A stretch of DNA of 64,000 nt, taken from positions 124,001-188,000 of the forward strand of contig CAVSJA010000004.1 of NCBI GenBank assembly GCA_963728145.1, in the 5' to 3' direction. This document shows positions 24,591 through 31,384 of this stretch, one piece after another; positions within the stretch are counted from its first letter, which is position 1; each line of letters starts with the position of its first letter. The stretch comes from CAVSJA01 sp963728145 (GTDB lineage: Bacteria; Bacteroidota; Bacteroidia; Chitinophagales; Chitinophagaceae). Under the pieces are notes generated by a model. It saw only the letters and a program-made list of their open reading frames with translations, did no database searches and had not been told where the DNA came from. Made by a program: the position numbers and the translations under genes.

Positions 24591-25781
24591 ATGATTACAA
24601 ATTCCAGATTCACTCCGTTTCTAGTGGCCTGCCTTCTATTTTCATTTGTGATTTCCAATGCGCAAATCGATACAACTATGCTTTGCAGGGGAAATTATTG
24701 GACGGAATCTGAGGCAAAGGCAACGCTTGAAAAATTCGCAAGTACTTATCATGACAAAAAAGAGTGGGAGAGCAGAGCCTCCACTATCAGGAATGGCATA
24801 ATCGATGGTGCAGGATTAAAGAATTGGCCAAAATCGAATTCATTAAATACAATTATACATAGCAAGCGGGTGTATGATGGATATACAGTGGAGAATATTG
24901 CTTTCGAAAGCCTCCCTGGTTTTTTTGTAACCGGCAATTTGTATCGTCCAACAAAAGAACAGTCTTCTTATGCTGCTATTCTTTCTCCGCATGGTCATGG
25001 TACAGATCCAAGGTTTGGCGAAGCAGTACAGAAACGATGTGCTGCGCTTGCACGCATGGGTGCCATTGTGCTCAGTTATGATATGGTTGGAATGGGAGAG
25101 TCAAAGCAATGCATTCACAAGCATACTTACGCGTTAAGCTTGCAAATCAACAATAGCAGGCGCGCAATTGATTTTTTGTTAAGCCTGCCCGGTGTTGATC
25201 CCAAAAGAATTGGCGTCACCGGTGAATCTGGCGGAGGGACTCAGACCTTCTTGATAACAGCCTTGGATAATCGTATTGCCGTTTCAGTGCCGGTTGTGAT
25301 GGTGTCAGCGCATTTTTTTGGTGGATGTTCCTGTGAAAGCGGCCTTCCCATACACAAAAGCAAGGATCATCAAACGAATAATGTTGAAATTGCTGCGCTG
25401 GCTGCACCCCGGCCCATGTTGTTGATCTCAGACGGTAAGGACTGGACTAAAAATACTCCGGATGTCGAGTTTCCCTATATCAGAAATGTTTATCGGTTGT
25501 ACGGAAGTGAGGGATTGGTTGAGAATTTTCATCTTGCTGATGAGGGACATGATTACGGTTTCAGCAAGCGAAAAGCGGCCTACCTGTTCTTAGCAAGGCA
25601 TCTCAGGCTGGACCTTTCCCGGGTAAAAAACAAGAACGGCGAAATAGATGAAAGTTTTGTGGCAATAGAAGCAAGGCCTGTACTTGAAGTGTTTAATGAG
25701 AAGCATAAACGGCCTGCTAATGCAATAGAGGGGGATGAGGCAGTAACCAATTTATATAAGGGGCTATTCAAGGTGAAATAA
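24591..25781 (+). CDS. Secreted alpha/beta hydrolase, esterase/peptidase-like
   Basis: 396 residues with signal peptide (TPFLVACLLFSFVISNA). Features: TVENIAFESLPGFFVTGNLYRP and SPHGHGTDPRFGEA (oxyanion region), LSYDMVGMGES, nucleophile elbow GVTGESGGGTQTF, SDGKDWTKNTPDVEF near the acid, and a catalytic His in HLADEGHDYGFSKRK. This layout is that of acetyl-xylan-esterase-like or dienelactone-hydrolase-like secreted hydrolases in Bacteroidota. Substrate not evident. Confidence 0.85.
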   Translation: MITNSRFTPFLVACLLFSFVISNAQIDTTMLCRGNYWTESEAKATLEKFASTYHDKKEWESRASTIRNGIIDGAGLKNWPKSNSLNTIIHSKRVYDGYTVENIAFESLPGFFVTGNLYRPTKEQSSYAAILSPHGHGTDPRFGEAVQKRCAALARMGAIVLSYDMVGMGESKQCIHKHTYALSLQINNSRRAIDFLLSLPGVDPKRIGVTGESGGGTQTFLITALDNRIAVSVPVVMVSAHFFGGCSCESGLPIHKSKDHQTNNVEIAALAAPRPMLLISDGKDWTKNTPDVEFPYIRNVYRLYGSEGLVENFHLADEGHDYGFSKRKAAYLFLARHLRLDLSRVKNKNGEIDESFVAIEARPVLEVFNEKHKRPANAIEGDEAVTNLYKGLFKVK

Positions 25782-25811
25782 TTATTAATTAATTGTATCA
25801 TAGCCTTTCAT

Positions 25812-25835
25812 CCCGGGTTCTTTACCCGGGGCTTT
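25812..25835 (+). terminator. Possible terminator hairpin
   Basis: CCCGGGT (25812-25818) pairs with ACCCGGG (25824-25830), loop TCTTT, then GCTTTCC, so the T tract is weak. 31 bases after the esterase gene. Could also act on the minus strand. Confidence 0.55.
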
Positions 25836-26042
25836 CCATTCCTGCAAAAAAAATTAACCAAATAATAAGTTTATTCGGGCATTTATCAGATTTTTGTGCT
25901 GGTCAGGAGCTCAGTCGAGCAGCAGGTTCTGTGAGCAGTTTGTCTTCTTATTACTCCAAATACCTATCAGGGACCATTCTTATCAAGACTATTGTGGATA
26001 ATTATTAACGAAGGCCTAACAGCGTTATCATTAACTTTAGCT

Positions 26043-26330
26043 ATGCATCCACTATTAAATTATCAGCTCGGAGACCTTGGGAAGGTAACTACCATGTATA
26101 TACTCGACACGGGCGAGATCGTGGAGTCTAGGGAAGATTACCTGAAAATAGAAGATCGGTTTACCTGGGTTGATCGCCGTAAGATCATTGACAGGATGCT
26201 TCAATTGAGAGCCTTGACAGACAATAATCGAAAATCGGTTATTGCGATATACGAAAAGGATCATTCGATCAGGGAATTCGTCAATGTGGAATTTCAATTC
26301 TCACCGTTGTCATATACCTACAAAGCCTGA
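26043..26330 (+). CDS. Hypothetical small protein
   Basis: About 95 residues from ATG 26043; ATG 25992 would add 17 residues. No signal or membrane segment. Contains TMYILDTGEIVESREDYLKI, TWVDRRKIIDRML and a final IREFVNVEFQFS strand. Not recognised. Its TGA stop (26328-26330) touches the stop of the SET gene on the other strand with zero spacing, which leaves no room for a terminator. Confidence 0.55.
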   Translation: MHPLLNYQLGDLGKVTTMYILDTGEIVESREDYLKIEDRFTWVDRRKIIDRMLQLRALTDNNRKSVIAIYEKDHSIREFVNVEFQFSPLSYTYKA

Positions 26331-26771
26331 TTATTTAGCTTTTCTTCTTTTTGATTTTTTGTCAATCCGCATATTCTCGCGGATAGCATCCCAATACTCT
26401 TTACCATAGCCTACCAGGATCTCTTCTCCCGGAGGTATGTCGCGGGCTGCTTCTATAAATACTTTTAACCCATCAGTAGCATAGATGCTGTTATTCCTGA
26501 CGCCCTTGATCCTTGTAACTCCACTGGCATCATTCGCATACCGCGCAAGTGCCTTCTTCGTGGGCCTGGCGTCGATAACATGATTACGATTCACATAAAG
26601 AATATAATTGTTAGCGCCCTCATCTTTCTTTGCTTCCTTCCAGGATTTGATCTTCCCCTTGTATTCTGTGATGCGGCTGCCTTCGGGAATAAAACCGGTT
26701 GTGAACAACCCTTTTCCTGCACCAGGTAATCCTGACTTCTTTACCTTCAATATCTTTTCTAATAACGCCAT
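26331..26771 (-). CDS. SET-domain protein
   Basis: 146 residues. SET-domain pattern of protein lysine methyltransferases: KKSGLPGAGKGLFTTGFIPEGS (SAM-binding GxG), ITEYKGKIKS, YILYVNRNHVIDA, RYANDASG in place of RFxNHxC, and EAARDIPPGEEILVGYGKEYW (the post-core ExLxxxY). C-terminus is basic (RIDKKSKRRKAK). Bacterial SET proteins of this size exist in Bacteroidota and may methylate a basic protein; a lysine-rich H1-like protein is encoded at 40247, an idea only. Enzymatic activity is unproven since the HxC core is replaced by DAS. Confidence 0.82.
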   Translation of the reverse strand: MALLEKILKVKKSGLPGAGKGLFTTGFIPEGSRITEYKGKIKSWKEAKKDEGANNYILYVNRNHVIDARPTKKALARYANDASGVTRIKGVRNNSIYATDGLKVFIEAARDIPPGEEILVGYGKEYWDAIRENMRIDKKSKRRKAK

Positions 26772-26889
26772 TTGAAAACAATTTATCGGTATGCTTCAAA
26801 ATTAATGCTAATTGATTTCAAGCGAATGTTAATTCTAATGCGGAATAATATCCTCAAGAAATGTTCTCAATTTGTAATTGCATTTAAGT

Positions 26890-26925
26890 TTGTCGTTTGG
26901 TTCGACAATTGCGCTGATACTTTTA
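26890..26925. promoter_or_regulatory. Candidate promoter and operator of the CxxC-AraC gene
   Basis: TTTG (26896-26899), 18-base spacer, TACTTTTA (26918-26925) fits the Bacteroidota pattern TTTG-N18-TAnnTTTG with one mismatch. Palindrome TTGTCG (26890-26895) and CGACAA (26903-26908), 7-base spacer, overlaps the -33 element and could be an operator. 25 bases from the -7 element to the ATG. Confidence 0.5.
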
Positions 26926-26949
26926 TTTTCGAATTAAAGAGATAAAATA

Positions 26950-27528
26950 ATGAATGCAGGAAAGCCTACAGTAATTATGATCAAAAATATGGTTTGTGAC
27001 AGGTGTATTATGACGATGAAGTCCATACTTGATCGGGTAGGCATTCCATATAAACAGGTTACCCTGGGAGAAGCAGAGTTGGAGAAAAAACTGACACAGG
27101 ATGAACTTAAGGCATTGCAAAATGAATTGAACAAGGTTGGGTTTGAATTAATTGAATCCAGGGTAAATAAGATCATTGAGGATATAAAACACCTGGTGCT
27201 GGACTATATCAATCTCGGCATGGATAGCCAGAATATCAAACTGTCCTCTTTTATTATTACAAAGATTCCTTACGATTATAGTTATCTGAGCGACTTGTTC
27301 TCTTCTATTGAAGGCAAAACGATTGAACAGTTCCTGATCCAACAAAGGATAGAAAAGGTGAAGGAACTGCTGGTCTATGATCAACTATCTCTAACCGAAA
27401 TATCCTATCAAACCGGTTTTAGCAGCGTACATCATCTTTCTTCCCAGTTCAAAAAAGTTACCGGTCTTACTCCCTCCCACTTTAAAAAGATCGGTGCAGC
27501 GAAGCGAAAAGCTTTGGACAAAACCTGA
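26950..27528 (+). CDS. AraC-family regulator with N-terminal CxxC metal-binding-like domain
   Basis: 192 residues. N-terminal 75 residues read like a degenerate HMA (heavy-metal-associated) fold: VIMIKNMVCDRCIMTMKSIL with Cys16 and Cys19, a strand PYKQVTLGEAEL, and GFELIESRVNKI. C-terminal 95 residues are a two-helix-turn-helix AraC domain (IEKVKELLVYDQLSLTEISY, QTGFSSVHHLSSQFKKVTGL). Reported homologues in Bacteroidota occur near copper or other metal handling genes, so metal sensing is a reasonable inference. The 32-residue cysteine-rich peptide 105 bases downstream is the natural target. Confidence 0.85.
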   Translation: MNAGKPTVIMIKNMVCDRCIMTMKSILDRVGIPYKQVTLGEAELEKKLTQDELKALQNELNKVGFELIESRVNKIIEDIKHLVLDYINLGMDSQNIKLSSFIITKIPYDYSYLSDLFSSIEGKTIEQFLIQQRIEKVKELLVYDQLSLTEISYQTGFSSVHHLSSQFKKVTGLTPSHFKKIGAAKRKALDKT

Positions 27529-27587
27529 TCCAAAAATTATGTACATCTTCCCCTCAATTGCATAAGGCCCAGCGGGTCTGTCCGTGC

Positions 27588-27595
27588 TAGTTTTG
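27588..27595 (+). promoter_or_regulatory. Candidate -7 element of the cysteine-rich peptide gene
   Basis: TAGTTTTG matches TAnnTTTG exactly. No TTTG is seen 18 bases upstream, so this promoter would need an activator; this fits control by the AraC protein but is inferred. Confidence 0.35.
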
Positions 27596-27632
27596 TGTCG
27601 TAATCAAATTAATAACACATAAAACTTGAATC

Positions 27633-27731
27633 ATGAAAACAAAAATTGGAAAATCAACAGAAGCTGTTCCTGGCTGTAATTGTCAACCATGTCTTTGTGG
27701 TGAGAATTGTGCCTGTGGAACCGGCAAATAG
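27633..27731 (+). CDS. Metallothionein-like cysteine-rich micropeptide, 32 residues
   Basis: Not listed as an ORF because it is short. ATG 27633 to TAG 27731, 32 residues. N-terminal part is hydrophilic (MKTKIGKSTEAVPG), and the C-terminal half holds six cysteines at 15, 17, 20, 22, 26 and 28 in the pattern CxCxxCxCxxxCxC, with Gly/Asn spacers and no aromatic residues. This is typical of a small metal-thiolate peptide. It follows the CxxC-AraC gene by 105 bases and is the only gene between that regulator and an octamer array pair. Metal binding is inferred; it is not proven that the peptide is expressed. Confidence 0.6.
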   Translation: MKTKIGKSTEAVPGCNCQPCLCGENCACGTGK

Positions 27732-27734
27732 TAA

Positions 27735-27854
27735 GGTTGATTAGTTATTGGTTAATTGGTTGATTGGTTAATACCGATTGGATGAAGATTGTCTTAATCA
27801 AGTAGTCAACCAGTTAACCAATCAACCAATCAACCAGTCAACCAGTCAACCAAC
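27735..27854. repeat. Inverted pair of GGTTGATT/AATCAACC octamers
   Basis: Left side 27735-27773: GGTTGATT, AGTTATT (one base short), GGTTAATT, GGTTGATT, GGTTAATA. Right side 27804-27851: AGTCAACC, AGTTAACC, AATCAACC, AATCAACC, AGTCAACC, AGTCAACC. About 30 bases of loop. Between the micropeptide (plus) and the DUF5916 gene (minus), starting 4 bases after the micropeptide stop. Confidence 0.8.
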
Positions 27855-27859
27855 TGCCC

Positions 27860-30517
27860 CTATTTCAAAAATCTATAGGTGCATTTTATTAAGAAATTAT
27901 TCCTTCCCCCATTGGTAAATGCATTATCGATTAAGGTTTCGAACAAAGGGGAGCTAAGGTCATCCACTGGTGGTGTATTTCCGGTTGACCACACAACATA
28001 TAATTCTGAACCCGGTCGGTATTCCCATCTTAATATCAGGTTAGAACGGAACTGAACAAAGCTGAAGTCAGGTTTTCGGAAACTATAGTCCGCGTTTCCA
28101 TCCTTGTTTTCATCAACAGAATATATTCCGTCTGAGATGGTAATCTGCGTTGGATCGAACACGGTAAATCGATCGTCATAATTTTTTGCCAATGGCGCGG
28201 TTACATAACCAAAGTTTTTGTAGAGCGGTCTTGTTATAAATGGTTGCCCATAGTATTGTAGGGTTAATTCAGGAGTGATATTGTAAGTTAGCCTGCCGGT
28301 AAAGCGAATTGTGTTTTGCTTTACCTCACCAACAATTGTTCGGATTGAATTATTATACGTTACATTTTGGACGAACTGGTCCAGTCTCCTGAAGTTGTAG
28401 GAATAGCTTCCACTTAAGGATATCCTTAGGGCATTCATTGGTTGAGCTGAAATCGATAGTTCGAAATTGTTTCCCTTTACTGTATTATCAAAGCCCCAAA
28501 AATTAAAAACAAAGAAATTAGCATAGACTTTTTTTCTGAAATCACTTGTCACATAAAAGTTGTGGCCAAGCCCTGCGGGCCGGCGAATTGAAGAAGCACC
28601 TCTTAAGGCATTGTTCGAAACATCATAAGTATTCCATGTGAGTCCTGTACCAGTTTGCCAGTTATTTTTAAATGTGGCATGTGCGTTTGTATTGAAAGCC
28701 TGGTAGAGGAATTGACCGCCGAAATCCCATCTTGCCCAATGATTATAGTTAAGTCTTGCTGATCTGAAAATCGAAAATCCTCTTTGCCAATGCAAGCCCA
28801 TCCAGGTCCAGTGATTAATCTCGTTAGAGGTTAACATGAACCCGATATCGTTGAGCTCAAGTTGTGGCGAACGATAAGTGACACCTGTTTCGAATTTGAA
28901 GACCTCTCCGTTTTTACCAGGCTTACCACCTATTTTTCCCAGGCGAAGTGTTCCACTTGTACCTGTAAGCGAAGTACGACTGGTATCTACATTCACTTCC
29001 GGGGCATTGGCCCTTTGAAAAAGATGTTCAAATGCGGTTTGTGTATTCAGTATCGCTGCTTTGCTTCCTTTAACATGACTGTACACAATATTTCCCCGCA
29101 CATACCAGGTCCGCTTATTCCAGTATTGTAGAAAATCGAAGCCACCTGAGAAAGCATCTCGCAATAGAAAATTACCGAGGGCTTTTTCCCGGTTCACAGC
29201 AGTAAAGATGCCACCGATGATCGTGTTGCCTTGTTTGATATCTTTCTGAAGACGTCCGACAAAATAGTTTGTCAATGGCTCAACGAGTTCCTCTCTTCTC
29301 TGGCCCTGATTATCAATCGTAGCCATTTCTCTTTCCGTAACACTTTCAAGAATGCCAATGCTCCATCCTTTTTTTGTTTTACCACTAAATTTTGCAGCGC
29401 CAAGAATTGAAGTGTTTTGCGGATATTTTACATTCTCACCGTTGTTGACATTCGGATACCAATGCGGTGAACTTCCAATACGTCGCGAATAAAACAAGAG
29501 ATCGGAATCATAGTCCCCGCCAGCTTCAGAATTTGTCAATTGATAGTCGAAGATATTTCTGCTTTCAACAAAGAAAGGTCTTCGTTCTTCAAAAAAATTC
29601 TGGAACCCATCGATGCGGACCTGGGACGGGTCGGCTTCAACCTGACCGAAATCCGGGTTGATTGTAAAATCAAGGATCAGGTCATTGGTAACAGCAAACT
29701 TACCGTCAACCCCAGCCGTAATTTTTCTGTCGAAGCCCGTTGCAAAAGGATTGCCCGGTACTCTTTTGTATTTATCGGCCTGAAAGATCACGTATGGTGC
29801 GATCTCTACTTGCCGATGCATGGGAATATTCTTCAATCCATGCAATTCACCAAAGCGGCTCACCCATACTCCTGAGCTTTGAGGGATCAATTGCCAGGTG
29901 GATCTTTCTTCTTTCCGTAATATTCTCCTCGTCACCTGGATACCCCAAACCTTTTCCGGTTCATTTCCATACCTCAATTGACTCAAGGGAATCTTTACTT
30001 CACCTGTCCAGCCTTTATCATCAGTGTGTGTTTTTGCAAACCAGATCGGGTTCCAACTGGCATCCCAGTTATATTCATTTGAAACGAATTCGTCGCTTCG
30101 TACACCTGAAACAGAAAGCGTAAATGAGAATGCTGTACGTAAATCGTGATAACTATCAATATTTATCTCCACCCAATCTCCGGGAAATTCATCTCGTCGC
30201 CCCATTCGCCTGTCTATTGAGTCCGCCGAGAGGTCATGACAACGGTAGGCGATATAAAGAAATTTTTCATCGTAGAGGATCTTGAAATTGGTCGGTTGTG
30301 ATGGGGGCTGGCCTTCATTCGGCATCCATTGAGTAAAATCTCCTCCCCATTCAACTGCATTCCATACTTCTTCATTCGGAATGCCGTCTAAGGTTATTGA
30401 TCCATTAAGTTTTTGTGTGTGATATTTCTTTCGGGTAATTGAGGTATCCCCCTGGAAACTTTCTGCGGTAAAAAATGCCAGGCAAGACAAGGTTATAAGT
30501 AGGTAGGATTTTCCCAT
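27860..30517 (-). CDS. DUF5916 outer membrane protein with N-terminal CBM9-like domain
   Basis: 885 residues. Signal peptide at residues 1-20 (SYLLITLSCLAFFTAES). Residues about 30-210 resemble the carbohydrate-binding-like domain 9 fold (LNGSITLDGIPNEEVWNAVE, YDEKFLYIAYRCHD, GDWVEINIDSYHD, WTGEVKIPLSQLRYG). The remaining 600 residues are the DUF5916 part, beginning with FTINPDFGQVEADPSQV and FEERRPFFVESRNIF, and look like a large outer membrane beta-barrel. Function unknown; members are common in Bacteroidota. Monocistronic on the minus strand; a long octamer array lies upstream. Confidence 0.9.
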   Translation of the reverse strand: MGKSYLLITLSCLAFFTAESFQGDTSITRKKYHTQKLNGSITLDGIPNEEVWNAVEWGGDFTQWMPNEGQPPSQPTNFKILYDEKFLYIAYRCHDLSADSIDRRMGRRDEFPGDWVEINIDSYHDLRTAFSFTLSVSGVRSDEFVSNEYNWDASWNPIWFAKTHTDDKGWTGEVKIPLSQLRYGNEPEKVWGIQVTRRILRKEERSTWQLIPQSSGVWVSRFGELHGLKNIPMHRQVEIAPYVIFQADKYKRVPGNPFATGFDRKITAGVDGKFAVTNDLILDFTINPDFGQVEADPSQVRIDGFQNFFEERRPFFVESRNIFDYQLTNSEAGGDYDSDLLFYSRRIGSSPHWYPNVNNGENVKYPQNTSILGAAKFSGKTKKGWSIGILESVTEREMATIDNQGQRREELVEPLTNYFVGRLQKDIKQGNTIIGGIFTAVNREKALGNFLLRDAFSGGFDFLQYWNKRTWYVRGNIVYSHVKGSKAAILNTQTAFEHLFQRANAPEVNVDTSRTSLTGTSGTLRLGKIGGKPGKNGEVFKFETGVTYRSPQLELNDIGFMLTSNEINHWTWMGLHWQRGFSIFRSARLNYNHWARWDFGGQFLYQAFNTNAHATFKNNWQTGTGLTWNTYDVSNNALRGASSIRRPAGLGHNFYVTSDFRKKVYANFFVFNFWGFDNTVKGNNFELSISAQPMNALRISLSGSYSYNFRRLDQFVQNVTYNNSIRTIVGEVKQNTIRFTGRLTYNITPELTLQYYGQPFITRPLYKNFGYVTAPLAKNYDDRFTVFDPTQITISDGIYSVDENKDGNADYSFRKPDFSFVQFRSNLILRWEYRPGSELYVVWSTGNTPPVDDLSSPLFETLIDNAFTNGGRNNFLIKCTYRFLK

Positions 30518-30611
30518 GACTCACATAATGTCGCGCAATAATAGGGTGAAGCATATATAAAAAATCCCCAAAGTTTAACAGTGGCAATTTTATCAAGATG
30601 CGCGGAGAAAG

Positions 30612-30835
30612 GAATAGATGAACAGAGGAACAGAAGAACAGAAGAACAGAGGAACAGAAGAACAGAGGAACAGAAGACCAGAAGAACAGAGGAACAGAAG
30701 AACAGAGGAACAGAAGAACAGAAGAACAGAGGAACAGAAGAACAGAAGAACAGAAGAACAGAGGAACAGAGGAACAGAGGAACAGAGGAACAGAGGAACA
30801 GAAGAACAGAGGAACAGATGAACAGACGAACTGCA
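30612..30835. repeat. 28-unit octamer array GAACAGAR
   Basis: Twenty-eight consecutive octamers in perfect phase, mostly GAACAGAG or GAACAGAA, with variant units at the ends (GAATAGAT, GAACTGCA). One-sided; the complementary family is seen at 2-57 and 7102-7205. Because 8 is not a multiple of 3, each strand reads as a 24-base (8-residue) periodic peptide in all frames, and none is a real gene. Confidence 0.93.
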
Positions 30836-30935
30836 GAATAGTAGCCCAATTCAAATACTAACTAGTCAATATAAGCGGTATAGATAATAGTACTTAAGCG
30901 GACAAGTAAACCTTCTGTTTGTCTATGCGGCTGTG

Positions 30936-30957
30936 TCTGCCTTGGGCGGATTTTTTT
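30936..30957 (+). terminator. Possible weak terminator
   Basis: TCTGCC (30936-30941) pairs with GGCGGA (30945-30950) with one G-U pair, 3-base loop TTG, then seven T. No plus-strand gene precedes it, so it may close an unannotated transcript or be chance. Confidence 0.35.
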
Positions 30958-31104
30958 AGTCAAATTGATGTCGAAACAATGCAATTAATGGCGAAACGCT
31001 TAACGTAAGTCATTGAAAATCCTCTATAAAAAATAGGGTTTTGTAGAAACATTTGCCCATTATTTTTGAATGGAAGAATTCTCATCGAAATTCTGATTTT
31101 GGAC

Positions 31105-31204
31105 TTGCACTTAAAAAAACCCGGAAGTACTTTAGTATTCGCTAAGTGGAAAACTCCAACATCCTAGGGGGAATAACCTCCTCCGACATCCTACACGAAT
31201 AACC
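31105..31204 (+). promoter_or_regulatory. Candidate promoter and direct-repeat leader of the giant T9SS gene
   Basis: TTG at 31105-31107 and TACTTTAG at 31128-31135 are 20 bases apart, a weak fit to the Bacteroidota promoter. In the presumed leader, CTCCAACATCCTAGGGGGAA... at 31154-31178 is repeated as CTCCGACATCCTACACGAAT... at 31181-31204 (pattern CTCCRACATCCTA then AATAACC), a tandem of about 25 bases with a 2-base spacer. AATCCGACC also appears twice in the leader. Regulatory role unproven. Confidence 0.35.
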
Positions 31205-31384
31205 CTTGATTGAATCCGAAAGGATACCCTAAGAAAACAAGGTAAATCCGACCCTGAAACTAGCCTCATCCGTCAACCGGAAATAATCCCAGCCAGTTTC
31301 AAATAATATTATCGGCTTTCATTGTGATCGAGGGGTAGATGTACCGAAAGGGCATCGATTAGTACACCTTAATCCGACCGAAAG

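Larger units (their letters stand above)
30518..31384. other. 867-base divergent spacer
   Basis: Spacer between the DUF5916 gene and the giant T9SS gene, read away from both. It contains the 28-unit octamer array (30612-30835), a possible weak terminator at 30936-30957, a candidate promoter near 31105-31135 and a long untranslated leader with a direct repeat (31154-31204). No ORF beyond repeat-derived ones is credible. Confidence 0.6.

Noticed and set aside
30612..30835. CRISPR array
   Set aside because: Units are 8 bases and directly adjoining, with no unique spacers and no cas genes nearby.
30405..30854. Long minus- and plus-strand ORFs over the octamer array
   Set aside because: Periodic low-complexity peptides of 8 residues on both strands; an array with no frame preference is not a gene.
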